DNA from: JBNKVT01 sp050299335
Lineage (GTDB): Bacteria > Pseudomonadota > Alphaproteobacteria > Rhodobacterales > Rhodobacteraceae
NCBI GenBank assembly: GCA_050299335.1
Contig: JBNKVT010000001.1
Coordinates: 17,857-81,856 of the forward strand
DNA length: 64,000 nt
Direction of reading: 5' to 3'
Below are positions 1 to 8,709 of this stretch, piece after piece. Numbering within the stretch: the stretch's first letter is position 1; every line of letters begins with the position of its first letter. The notes beneath the pieces are model-generated. The model did not search any database. It saw only the letters and a list, made by a program, of their open reading frames with translations, and was not told where the DNA came from. Made by a program: the position numbers and the translations under genes.

Positions 1-30
1 TTCCTGTTCGTCGCGATGCTGGCGCTCTGA
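1..30 (+). CDS. 3' end of an unidentified gene
   Basis: The first thirty bases can be read as the last nine codons of an open frame ending in TGA, giving the hydrophobic tail FLFVAMLAL. That would fit the end of a membrane segment. Too little is present to name it or to exclude chance, since the frame is open at the window edge only. Confidence 0.3.
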   Translation, partial: FLFVAMLAL

Positions 31-131
31 GCGAGCACAGTCGGAGCGACGACAGACTCATCGAATTTTAACCATCAGGTCACAGGATCCGGGCGGAATG
101 GGTCTGGTTAATCGTCCATTGGGATTCTGTA

Positions 132-746
132 ATGCGTGTGCTTTGTCTGTTAGGTCTCCTTGCCCTTCTGTTGCCCGGCGGTTGCGTCGAGACAAAACAG
201 CCCGAACCGACCGAACCGGCCTTTTACAGCGCCCGGGCCGATCACGGGCGGATAGTGGTCGCTTTGGAGCCTGGGCGTTTCGATCCGGAGCTTCTGCGCC
301 AGAGGGTGCCGTTCGAGACCGAAGAGGCGCCAGGGACGATCATCGTGGATACCGCGAATTTCCACCTCTACCTGGTCGAGCCCGAGGGCTGGGCGCTGCG
401 CTATGGCGTGGCGATCGGGCGCGAGGGGTTCGGCTGGACCGGTTCCGGGCATATCGAACGTCGGGCGAAATGGCCGCGCTGGGTCCCGCCGGCGGAAATG
501 ATCGCCCGCGACCCGTCGCTGAAACCCTTCGCCGAGGGCATGGCGGGCGGGCCACGCAATCCGCTGGGCGCGCGAGCGCTTTATATCTATCAGGGCAGCC
601 GGGACACGCTGATCCGTGTGCACGGAACCAACACACCGGGCTCGATCGGGCAGCGGGCATCGAGCGGCTGTTTCCGGATGCTCAATCAGGATGTGATCGA
701 TCTCTATAGCCGGGTGCCGGACGGGGCGCGGATCGTGGTGATGTGA
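132..746 (+). CDS. L,D-transpeptidase (YkuD domain), probable lipoprotein
   Basis: A 204-residue envelope enzyme of the ErfK/YbiS/YcfS/YnhG type, a family that forms 3-3 peptidoglycan cross-links or attaches proteins to peptidoglycan. The N-terminus is a short hydrophobic signal (residues 1-17) ending in a lipobox-like PGGC with Cys18 as the likely lipidated residue. The catalytic region shows His164 (RVHGTN) and the SSGC motif with Cys180 followed by FRM, all in the expected order. The domain starts near residue 66 (GTIIVDT, then FHLYLVE). The start is the first ATG preceding the signal; its ribosome site is weak. It is a single gene and faces away from cvpA. A second YkuD gene lies about 11 kb downstream. 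Confidence 0.9.
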   Translation: MRVLCLLGLLALLLPGGCVETKQPEPTEPAFYSARADHGRIVVALEPGRFDPELLRQRVPFETEEAPGTIIVDTANFHLYLVEPEGWALRYGVAIGREGFGWTGSGHIERRAKWPRWVPPAEMIARDPSLKPFAEGMAGGPRNPLGARALYIYQGSRDTLIRVHGTNTPGSIGQRASSGCFRMLNQDVIDLYSRVPDGARIVVM

Positions 747-807
747 AGGTAGGGGCCTCTCCGTTTCCGGCGGCGTTGCGCCGGAACGCCTCTCCCTGAG
801 AGGAGGA

Positions 808-921
808 CTAGACCAAAATCGTTTCAGACTGAATCAGTCTGAAAAAGAATTTTGGTCCAGATTCAAATGTTTGAACAAAATCCTGGGATCAGATTGTTTC
901 AATCTGATCCGGTTTTGCTCT
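808..921. repeat. bipartite palindromic repeat, copy A
   Basis: The element has two halves. The first (808-860) folds on itself: CTAGACCAAAATCG is mirrored by GAATTTTGGTCCAG around a TCAGACTGAATCAGTCTGA centre. The second (about 872-920) contains a perfect inverted repeat with arms at 886-895 (GGATCAGATT) and 901-910 and a five-base loop, flanked by CAAAATCC and GGTTTTGC. A sister copy lies 528 bp downstream. This copy has a degraded right arm in the first half (AAAAAGAATTTTGG instead of AACGATTTTGG). Confidence 0.85.
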
Positions 922-1335
922 ATCGTGTGTAAAATCTTCGCATGGGCAACATAAAGCGCGCGAGCTCCAAACGCGCCCTGATCCGGCACATCCCGACCCC
1001 GGCCTCTCGATGCCCAGGCTCCGAAACGAGGGCCGTGCCAGCCGTCGGGTGAGCGCTGTCCGGGCTCCTCTGCTAGCCACTTTATGGCACAGTCACATCC
1101 GAATGGCCCGCTCTCAGCCTGTGTCAGCAACGCGCCCGCCCAAGGGGGAGGGCGGGCGCGGCCCGGTGCCGGTCGCACCGCGCAGGGAGGTGAGCGGGAA
1201 GCGATGGCGGTGGCGGGCGTTTGTATTGGGGCGCGTGCGGTGGTGAGCCTCGGTTCCGGTTTGGGGGGCGGGCGGTTACCCCCTCGCCCGGCCCTTCCCC
1301 CTGACCGGGGGAAGGGAAGTCTGCTCCGTGTCGCC

Positions 1336-1446
1336 CTAGACCAAAATCGTTTCAGACTGAATCAGTCTGAAACGATTTTGGTCCAGAGACGTAGGCTTGA
1401 GCAAAATCCCAGGATCAGTTTGGTTCAATCTAATCCAGTTTTGCCC
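1336..1446. repeat. bipartite palindromic repeat, copy B
   Basis: Same layout and orientation as copy A. The first half (1336-1383) is a near-perfect palindrome, CCAAAATCG mirrored by CGATTTTGG around a TCAGACTGAATCAGTCTGA core. The second half (1397-1446) keeps GCAAAATCCCAGGATCAG and ATCCAGTTTTGC but its inner arms have drifted. So each copy preserves one half better. The unit length (about 111-114 bp) and intergenic position suggest a non-autonomous palindromic repeat family. Confidence 0.85.
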
Positions 1447-1548
1447 TAGTGGCCGGGGTGCTGTCTCAGGGAGCGTAAACAACGGCTTCGCCAAATGGCG
1501 CGACTCCGCACCGGTGACCGGAGCGTGTCCGGGGGACCGGACACCGAT

Positions 1549-2175
1549 TTACTCGCTGGTGGTTGCTTCGCCTTCCGGGGTGGCGGGGGTTTCGGCTTCC
1601 GCCGGCACGTCCTCGGGGCCGCAAGAGCCCGAGGCGGTCAGCTGGGCATAGCGCTCGGCGATCCAGTCGGGGGCGGTTTCGGGAACCTGCTCGGCGATCC
1701 GCAGCTTGGTCTGGGCAAAAATCTCGGCCGTGCGCGAATCGTCGACCATCGGGAAGCCCTCGCCACCGGCGATCAACCGTTCATAGACGATCAACGCCAC
1801 GATGATCAGCAAGGCCCCCCTGAGCAGCCCGAACAGGAAGCCAAGCCCCTGATCCAGCGAGCCGACGGCGGAATTCTGCACCGCGCCCGAAACCAACGGC
1901 GTGAAGATCGAGACCACGATCAGCGCAACGGCAAAGACCGCGCCGAAGGCGGCGAGGATGGACAATTCGCAGGAGGTGCCGATCATGTCGCCGACGACCG
2001 GGATCTCGCGGACAAGCGGCTCGACCTGGCCGGCGAAGATGAAGGCAACCACGGCGGCGATGATCCAACCGAGGATGGACAGGACCTCGCGGACGAAACC
2101 GCGTGAATAGGCCAGAAGGGCCGAGACCGCGAGGATCAGGATCGATACCCCGTCGATGATCGTCATGCCTTCCAT
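1549..2175 (-). CDS. cvpA: CvpA family membrane protein
   Basis: A 208-residue inner-membrane protein of the CvpA family (colicin V production in E. coli; broadly a conserved envelope protein). Four hydrophobic segments are visible: near residues 8-27, 33-48, 67-95 and 105-130. The N-terminal stretch with SRGFVREVLSILGW and the SILAAFGAVF region are typical. The tail from about residue 165 is hydrophilic and acidic (ETPATPEGEA). The start at 2175 has GGAGG about seven bases ahead. It follows radA with a one-base gap, so the two are almost certainly co-transcribed. purF, a frequent next gene in relatives, is absent. Confidence 0.93.
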   Translation of the reverse strand: MEGMTIIDGVSILILAVSALLAYSRGFVREVLSILGWIIAAVVAFIFAGQVEPLVREIPVVGDMIGTSCELSILAAFGAVFAVALIVVSIFTPLVSGAVQNSAVGSLDQGLGFLFGLLRGALLIIVALIVYERLIAGGEGFPMVDDSRTAEIFAQTKLRIAEQVPETAPDWIAERYAQLTASGSCGPEDVPAEAETPATPEGEATTSE

Positions 2176-2176
2176 C

Positions 2177-3571
<1,395 letters not shown>

Positions 3572-3749
3572 GCCGACAGGCTTGCCCCAATCCGCGAACA
3601 GGGTTCAAGCGGAATCCGCGGCTTTGGAGGCGGGGCCGCGGTGCGCCAACCGGTCCGGAACCGTGTCCATGATGCCCGATAGGTTGCAGGCACAGCCATT
3701 TCGACCTGCCACCACAGTGCCACGCCTTTCCCGCCCGACCGAAACGACA

Positions 3750-3775
3750 AGGCCCCGGCATGTCTGCCAGGGCCT
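3750..3775 (-). terminator. stem-loop downstream of the Hint-domain gene
   Basis: An 11-bp stem (AGGCCCTGGCA against TGCCGGGGCCT on the minus strand, one U-G wobble) closes a GACA loop. It lies 30 bp past the stop of the Hint gene. The run of T after it is poor, so it may be a weak or Rho-assisted terminator. Confidence 0.5.
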
Positions 3776-3804
3776 GCTTGGAAAATAGCGGCGGTGAACC
3801 GGGA

Positions 3805-4911
3805 TCAGAGAACCAGTTCTGCCTCTGCCTTCTTCAGGCTTCGCCGGGCAAGATTGCCGAACTTCATCCCTTTCACCCCCAGTTCGGGGAACAGGCCGAT
3901 CAGTTCGGCACGCGGGCCGTCATCGAGACCGTTGACGCCGTAGTCGCCGGGGAAGAAGCTTTCGGTTTCGGTCCCGTCAACGAAGATGATCTCGTGGCGG
4001 TCGAACATGATATGGATATACTCGACCCCGTCCTCAGGCTGGGTGATCCGGATCGTGTCGCCATTGACCATCGAGCGGGCGGCGACCAGCGCGTCCTCGA
4101 CCCCGAACAGCATCGAGACCTGATCGTTGGCCACCAGCATCCGGTGTTCGGGCGAGACGGTCATGTCGCGGTTGGGCACGTTCTTGCCCAGCGCACCGGC
4201 CTCGATGGTCACCGGACGCAGGGCCGGGGTGACCGCAAGCTCGGCGGCGGACACCTTTCGAGACCCGACCCAGGTCACAACGCGCGCCCCGCGGTCCTTG
4301 GTCAGAACGATGTCACCAGCCTTGAGCGTTTCGACGGCGCGCGGTCCCTGCGGCGTGTCAACGCACGAACCGGGGGTGAAACAGGGAACTTCACTGATCG
4401 GAACCGAGGTCAGATCGACGGGCGTGTCGGTGATCGTCAGCGTCACACCCGGCGGCGGATAAGGCCCGAGGAACATGAGACCGACATTGTCGCCGGACTG
4501 GTTGTCGACACCGTCATTGCCCAGCCGGACCACATAGACGGTGTAGGTATTGCCGTCGCTTCCCATTGCGGTGAAGCCGAATTCGAGTTCGGCGAGACTG
4601 CCGGAGGCGTAAAAGTCGCCGCCGTTCACCGTCACGTCCGCCGTGGTCACCTGGTTGTTGTATTCATCTTCGGTGGCATCGCCGTCGGCATCGCCGTCAA
4701 TGGCCCCATCCGAAAACTCGTTGACGCCCACCCCCTGATCGCCATCATCATCCAGAATACCGACCACGGTTTCGGTGGCGCCGGGGTTCAGGGTGAACGT
4801 CGCACCGACCGGGTATCCGACTGTCTGCGTCTGCAGATCTGTGATCGCCGTACCTCCGATCGTGAACTGATCAAAGGCATAGAAGGCCACATCGAATGTA
4901 AACGCAGTCAT
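3805..4911 (-). CDS. Hint-domain (Hint_2) protein of unknown function
   Basis: A 368-residue protein whose C-terminal half is a Hint domain, the self-cleaving fold shared by hedgehog proteins and inteins. From the chosen start, the Hint block opens at about Cys177 (CFTPGSC), followed by GDIVLTKD and the conserved VSPEHRML histidine motif. The N-terminal part has no signal peptide and includes a very Asp-rich stretch (about residues 54-83) resembling calcium-binding loops. ATG at 4911 is preferred over GTG at 4920 because GGGAG sits eight bases before it. Stand-alone Hint_2 proteins are common in Rhodobacteraceae but have no established role. No flanking extein-like partner is seen. Confidence 0.85.
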   Translation of the reverse strand: MTAFTFDVAFYAFDQFTIGGTAITDLQTQTVGYPVGATFTLNPGATETVVGILDDDGDQGVGVNEFSDGAIDGDADGDATEDEYNNQVTTADVTVNGGDFYASGSLAELEFGFTAMGSDGNTYTVYVVRLGNDGVDNQSGDNVGLMFLGPYPPPGVTLTITDTPVDLTSVPISEVPCFTPGSCVDTPQGPRAVETLKAGDIVLTKDRGARVVTWVGSRKVSAAELAVTPALRPVTIEAGALGKNVPNRDMTVSPEHRMLVANDQVSMLFGVEDALVAARSMVNGDTIRITQPEDGVEYIHIMFDRHEIIFVDGTETESFFPGDYGVNGLDDGPRAELIGLFPELGVKGMKFGNLARRSLKKAEAELVL

Positions 4912-5013
4912 ACCAGTCACTCCCGCTCTCTCAGGTCAACAAGGCCATATAACACTGGCCGCGTGACCACAATGTGTCAAAGGGACGACTTTAATCGAAT
5001 TTTAACGTTCTGG

Positions 5014-6804
5014 TTAAGCCACCGCCTCGTCGTCGAATTCGCGATCCGCAGCCTGTCTCAGCCACATCTTCGCATATTCGCCATTCTGGCCAACCAGTAA
5101 GTCGTGTGTCCCCTGCTCAATCACGCGCCCACGTTCCAGTACCACGATCATATCGGCATCTACGATTGTGGATAACCTGTGGGCAATCGTAATGACAGTG
5201 CGACCCTTACCCATTGTTCTCAGCGATTCAAGGATTTCCTGCTCGGTTTTTGAGTCGAGTGCCGAAGTTGCCTCATCCAGCAGCAGAATAGGCGGGTTTT
5301 TGAGCAAAGTTCGGGCAATTCCGACGCGCTGTTTTTCGCCACCGGACAGTTTCAGACCCCGCTCTCCGACCAGCGTGTCGTAGCCATCCGGCAGATTGGC
5401 CACAAAGTCATGAACGCTTGCCGCCTTCGCCGCGGCCTCGATCTCGGCCTGCGTGGCGCCTTCCCGCCCATAGCCGATATTATAACCGATGGTGTCGTTG
5501 AACAGCACCGTGTCCTGCGGCACCACACCGATCTGCGCGCGCAAGCTGGTCTGTGTAACGTCCCGCACGTCCTGCCTGTCTATCAACAACGCCCCGTCCG
5601 AGACATCATAGAACCGGAACAGCAGCCGCCCGATAGTCGATTTCCCCGCCCCCGAGGGCCCCACCACGGCCACACTTTGCCCGGCCTCCACCGTCAGGTT
5701 GAAATCCTTCAGGATTGCCCGCTCGCCCTCGTAGACGAAATCGACATCCCGAAACTCGATCCGACCGCCCGTAACCTTCAGCGACCTCGCGCCGGGTTTG
5801 TCGGCCACTTCGGTCTCCTGATCCAGCAGATCGAACATCTCGCGCATGTCGACGAGGCTCTGGCGGATCTCGCGATATACGGTGCCGAGGAAGTTCAGCG
5901 GCATGGTGATCTGGATCATGTAGGCGTTGACCATGACGAAATCGCCCACCGTCAACGAGCCCGCCTGCACCCCCATCGCCGCCATCGACATCACCGCCAC
6001 CAAACCGGTGGTAATCAGGAAGGACTGGCCGAAATTCAGCATCGCCAGCGATTGCGAGGTCTTGATCGCCGCCTCCTGATAGCCGCGCATCGAGATGTCG
6101 TACCGCTCCGCCTCGCGGTCCTCGGCGGTGAAATACTTGACGGTCTCAAAATTCAGCAGGCTGTCGATGGCCTTCTGGTTGGCCTCGGTATCCTCCTTGT
6201 TCATCTGGCGGCGGATCTTCACCCGCCATTCGGTCACGGCAAAGGTGAACCAGATATAAAGCCCGATCGTGACAACGACGGTGGCCAGATACCAGATATC
6301 GAAGACATAAAAGAGGATGCCCGCGATCATCAGCAATTCCAGCGTCAGCGGACCGATGGAGAACAGAAGGAACCTCAGCAGGAACTCAACCCCCTTCACC
6401 CCGCGTTCGATGATACGCGACAGTCCGCCGGTCTTGCGGGTGATGTGGTAGCGCAGGGACAGGGCGTGGATATGGGTGAAGGTCTCGCGCGCCAGCTGGC
6501 GAAGCGCGCCTTGGGCGACCCGGGCGAATATCGCGTCCCGGAGCTGGTTGAACCCGACACTGGCCAGACGCAGCACCCCATAGGCCACGGTCAGGCCGAC
6601 GGCGCCCGAGACCAGCAGATAGGTAGCCCGGTCCTCGCCCTCGGCAGGTGCCAGCGCATCGACCGCGCCCTTGTAGAAGAACGGCGTGATCACGACGGCG
6701 ATCTTGCCGAGGATGAGAAAGAGCATCGCCACCACGACCCGAATCTTGATCCCGGTCTCTCCTTCGGGCCAGAGATAGGGGGCAACCCGGCGCACGGTGC
6801 GCAT
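5014..6804 (-). CDS. Atm1/HMT-type ABC exporter
   Basis: A 596-residue half-transporter with fused membrane and ATPase domains. It resembles the Atm1/ABCB7 group, which exports glutathione-linked sulfur or metal species and protects against metal stress. Six membrane segments occupy roughly residues 20-310. The ATPase domain carries Walker A (GPSGAGKST), the signature LSGGEKQR, Walker B (ILLLDEATSALD) and the switch histidine in AHRLST, so it should be active. Length matches the family. It is a stand-alone gene; a DUF6428 gene lies 109 bp upstream on the same strand. Substrate is inferred from family only. Confidence 0.92.
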   Translation of the reverse strand: MRTVRRVAPYLWPEGETGIKIRVVVAMLFLILGKIAVVITPFFYKGAVDALAPAEGEDRATYLLVSGAVGLTVAYGVLRLASVGFNQLRDAIFARVAQGALRQLARETFTHIHALSLRYHITRKTGGLSRIIERGVKGVEFLLRFLLFSIGPLTLELLMIAGILFYVFDIWYLATVVVTIGLYIWFTFAVTEWRVKIRRQMNKEDTEANQKAIDSLLNFETVKYFTAEDREAERYDISMRGYQEAAIKTSQSLAMLNFGQSFLITTGLVAVMSMAAMGVQAGSLTVGDFVMVNAYMIQITMPLNFLGTVYREIRQSLVDMREMFDLLDQETEVADKPGARSLKVTGGRIEFRDVDFVYEGERAILKDFNLTVEAGQSVAVVGPSGAGKSTIGRLLFRFYDVSDGALLIDRQDVRDVTQTSLRAQIGVVPQDTVLFNDTIGYNIGYGREGATQAEIEAAAKAASVHDFVANLPDGYDTLVGERGLKLSGGEKQRVGIARTLLKNPPILLLDEATSALDSKTEQEILESLRTMGKGRTVITIAHRLSTIVDADMIVVLERGRVIEQGTHDLLVGQNGEYAKMWLRQAADREFDDEAVA

Positions 6805-6913
6805 CGCACTCAGGCGTTCGGCCCTGGCGGAGGTGTAGGTGGGGTCGGATATGGGTTTCGGTCCCTAAATTTGGCCCTGAATCTGGCGTTCTGGTTTCGT
6901 CGATGGCCCGGCC

Positions 6914-7453
6914 TCAGACAGCGGCTCCGCAACAGGCCGGGGCCTTTGCGACAGTGCCACAGCATTCGAGCCCAGTTGCATTCGCGCCGCAACCGTAACC
7001 AATACCTGCGTCTGCCGCCTCCAGAGCCGCCATTGCCGGGCGGCATTGCGCGTGATCGGCGGTCAGCCCGATATGCACTTTACCGCCGCTTGGTTCAACG
7101 CTCCCGACCCACGACTTCACCAGTTGCGTGCCGCCAAAGCCACTCTCGACAACCAATTGTCCGTCCTCCAGCCCCGGCAACGCCCGGATACTCGCTCCGG
7201 CAATTGCGTGGAACCTGCCAACCGTCATATATCCGTCGTCGTTACCCGAACCATCGAGCAACTGCATCTGCGCCTCGACCCAGCCTTCGCGGTTTCGTCC
7301 GCAATCGATGGCCGCGATCCGCGCCAGCCGGAATTCGGTCAGGTGATAGCCAGGCCGGATCTCGCCCGTCCCGTCGGCGAAGACCATCTCGACCCCGTCC
7401 TCCTTCGGCAGCGCGTCCAGGAACGCGCCAAGTGTTGTCAAATCCTGTCCCAT
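6914..7453 (-). CDS. DUF6428 protein with a Cys-rich tail
   Basis: A 179-residue cytosolic protein that I assign to DUF6428 from its pattern (DLTTLGAFLDALP, GYHLTEFRL, ADHAQCRP). The family has no known reaction. The first 150 residues form the domain. The last 30 add a glycine- and alanine-rich tail with five cysteines, including two Cys-Cys pairs (ECCG and ACCG), which suggests thiophilic metal or metalloid binding. It is divergent from an ArsR-type regulator across 45 bp that contain an inverted-repeat operator, so the regulator probably controls it. No arsenate reductase, efflux pump or methylase is adjacent. Confidence 0.75.
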   Translation of the reverse strand: MGQDLTTLGAFLDALPKEDGVEMVFADGTGEIRPGYHLTEFRLARIAAIDCGRNREGWVEAQMQLLDGSGNDDGYMTVGRFHAIAGASIRALPGLEDGQLVVESGFGGTQLVKSWVGSVEPSGGKVHIGLTADHAQCRPAMAALEAADAGIGYGCGANATGLECCGTVAKAPACCGAAV

Positions 7454-7480
7454 CGGCTACGCCTTATGAAGTTTCAATAT

Positions 7481-7496
7481 TTCAAGAGTAGTTGAA
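7481..7496. promoter_or_regulatory. candidate ArsR operator in the divergent intergenic region
   Basis: The inverted repeat TTCAA-N6-TTGAA ends two bases before the arsR start codon and lies 28 bp from the divergent DUF6428 start. Dyads of this kind are typical of ArsR/SmtB operators. Its position implies that bound repressor would cover the translation start region, and it leaves little room for a ribosome site; AAGAG at 7484-7488 is the only purine run. Confidence 0.6.
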
Positions 7497-7498
7497 CT

Positions 7499-7858
7499 AT
7501 GAAAGAGAGTCCAGCCCTGAATGCGCTTTCTGCATTGTCGCAGAAAACCCGGCTGCATATCGTGCGGTATCTGGTCGGGGCCGGCCCAGAGGGCAAGCCC
7601 GCCGGCGCGATCGCAGATCATCTCGGCATCTCGTCTTCGGGTCTGTCCTTCCACATCGCCGCCTTGGAACAAGCCGGTCTGGTCAGCTCCGAACGCAAAT
7701 CGCGCCAGATCATCTATCGAGCACGGTATGACCAGCTTGGGGCGCTGATCTCCTATCTGATGAACGATTGCTGCGGCGGACATCCGGCGGTCTGCCGCTG
7801 TGTGCCTAGAACGATGGCGAGGAAATCGGCAACGATTTCCGACTCGGACATCGCGTAA
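7499..7858 (+). CDS. ArsR/SmtB-family metalloid-responsive repressor
   Basis: A 119-residue winged-helix regulator. The recognition region is GISSSGLSFHIAALEQAGLV (residues 43-62), with the wing at SSERKSRQIIYR. The helix that in classical ArsR carries CVC lacks cysteines; instead Cys91, Cys92, Cys99 and Cys101 sit in the C-terminal part (DCCGGHPAVCRC). That resembles the C-terminal As(III) site described for the Acidithiobacillus ArsR subclass, so trivalent arsenic or antimony is the likely inducer (inference). It is divergent from the Cys-tailed DUF6428 gene and shares an operator dyad with it. Confidence 0.9.
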   Translation: MKESPALNALSALSQKTRLHIVRYLVGAGPEGKPAGAIADHLGISSSGLSFHIAALEQAGLVSSERKSRQIIYRARYDQLGALISYLMNDCCGGHPAVCRCVPRTMARKSATISDSDIA

Positions 7859-7871
7859 AATCAAATGGTTA

Positions 7872-7909
7872 GAGTGTCGTTCTTGATTCAGAAATCAAGG
7901 ACGATGCTC
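7872..7909. repeat. imperfect palindrome downstream of arsR
   Basis: Two 17-base arms (7872-7888 and 7893-7909) pair with three mismatches around a four-base loop; the central part reads CTTGATT...AATCAAGG. No T run follows, so it looks like a mobile palindromic repeat rather than a standard terminator. It is different in sequence from the repeats at 808 and 1336. Confidence 0.6.
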
Positions 7910-7963
7910 AAAGTTCAAGGCGAAGGCAGAGCCACCCGCGACGAACACCGCGGGACAACAATG

Positions 7964-7992
7964 AAAAAAGGGGGCGCGAGGCCCCCTTTTTT
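7964..7992 (-). terminator. Rho-independent terminator of the phasin gene
   Basis: A perfect 11-bp stem (A6G5 against C5T6) with a seven-base loop lies 18 bp past the phasin stop. It has a T6 run on the minus strand and an A6 run on the plus side, so it can stop transcription from both directions, including read-through from arsR. Confidence 0.9.
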
Positions 7993-8010
7993 CGACATTC
8001 CAGCCCGGTA

Positions 8011-8445
8011 TCAGGCGGTGTAGGTCTTCATCGACTCGGTCGCGGCGGTGGCACGCTCGGAGATCGGGGCGGTGATGTCCTTGGCGGCCGAGGTCATGAT
8101 CTCGGTCATCTTGGTGGACTGCTTGACGAAGGCGTCGAAAGCGGTCTGCGCGAAGGCGGTCTGCTTTTCGAACAGCTCGGTCACGGTCTTGGCCGAGGCG
8201 AAATCCTGGGCGGCCGCGATCGAATCCTCAAAGGATTTCTTGGCGAAGGCGGAAACTTCCGAACCGATGCCTTCGGCGGCCTTGGCGGCGATTTCACCGG
8301 ACTTGATGAAGGCTTCCATATTGTCCTGGCCGAACGCGGCGGCCCCTTCGAAACCCTTGGTCATCTTTTCCATTCCTTCATTGAGAGTTTTCTGCGCGTC
8401 GGCGACAATCGTCTCGGCGGCAGCGGTTGCTTTTTTCGTAGCCAT
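8011..8445 (-). CDS. phasin (polyhydroxyalkanoate granule protein)
   Basis: A 144-residue Ala/Lys/Glu-rich, wholly helical protein of the phasin family, which coats polyhydroxyalkanoate granules and controls their size. It has no signal peptide. The amphipathic repeats (GFEGAAAFGQDNMEAFIKSG, SFEDSIAAAQDFASAK) and the TAFDAFVKQSTKMTEIM block are characteristic. ATG at 8445 is chosen because GGAG lies nine bases ahead. A well-spaced promoter overlapped by TGC-rich repeats precedes it, suggesting repression by a PhaR-like protein, and a strong terminator follows, so it is monocistronic. No PHA synthase is in the window. Confidence 0.92.
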   Translation of the reverse strand: MATKKATAAAETIVADAQKTLNEGMEKMTKGFEGAAAFGQDNMEAFIKSGEIAAKAAEGIGSEVSAFAKKSFEDSIAAAQDFASAKTVTELFEKQTAFAQTAFDAFVKQSTKMTEIMTSAAKDITAPISERATAATESMKTYTA

Positions 8446-8495
8446 GGTCGTTTTCTCCACGCGTCAGGGTACTGAGTGGTTGTGTTCTGAGGCAC

Positions 8496-8544
8496 AATCT
8501 AGGGGCGATGCTGCACTGCGTCAAGAGAAAATGCTGCAAGTGCG
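8496..8544 (-). promoter_or_regulatory. phasin promoter with PhaR-like TGC boxes
   Basis: On the minus strand TTGACG (8524-8519) and TAGATT (8501-8496) are separated by 17 bases, a good sigma-70 pattern, giving a leader of about 45 bases. Two direct repeats of ATGCTGCA(N2-3)TGCG (8508-8520 and 8531-8544, plus-strand orientation) lie in the spacer and just upstream. PhaR of Paracoccus and Rhodobacter is known to bind TGC-rich sequences near phasin genes, so these are candidate operators. Confidence 0.65.
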
Positions 8545-8709
8545 AAAAAAACTTTTGCGGCCCTTTTGACACAGTTAAGAACGCCTCGGCACGCATTGAA
8601 AATAAAGTGTTTTCCGATTTCACAATTTCAGTTACGTTAACGGCATAATAACGAAAGAGACCGAAATATCGGCTCTAGAGGCAGAAACGAGCAGTCGTCG
8701 GAGAAACCG

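Larger units (their letters stand above)
747..1548. other. 802-bp intergenic region without a convincing gene
   Basis: The stretch lies between the convergent ends of the L,D-transpeptidase and cvpA. It holds two related palindromic repeats (808-921 and 1336-1446) and a GC-rich hairpin with 10-bp arms at 1292-1301 and 1307-1316. Open frames exist on both strands but have the Arg/Pro/Gly-rich, low-complexity composition of shadow frames, and none shows a recognisable domain. In many relatives purF follows cvpA; it is not here. Confidence 0.6.

Noticed and set aside
808..1446. CRISPR array from the repeated units
   Set aside because: Only two copies, over 400 bp apart, each palindromic across about 110 bp; no regular spacers and no cas genes.
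3805..4911. Intein in a host protein
   Set aside because: The Hint domain is near the C-terminus with no C-extein and no flanking host domain; it fits the stand-alone Hint_2 family instead.
5410..7491. A 693-codon plus-strand open frame opposite the ABC exporter
   Set aside because: It spans the exporter, a spacer and the DUF6428 gene on the other strand; no domain and shadow-like composition.
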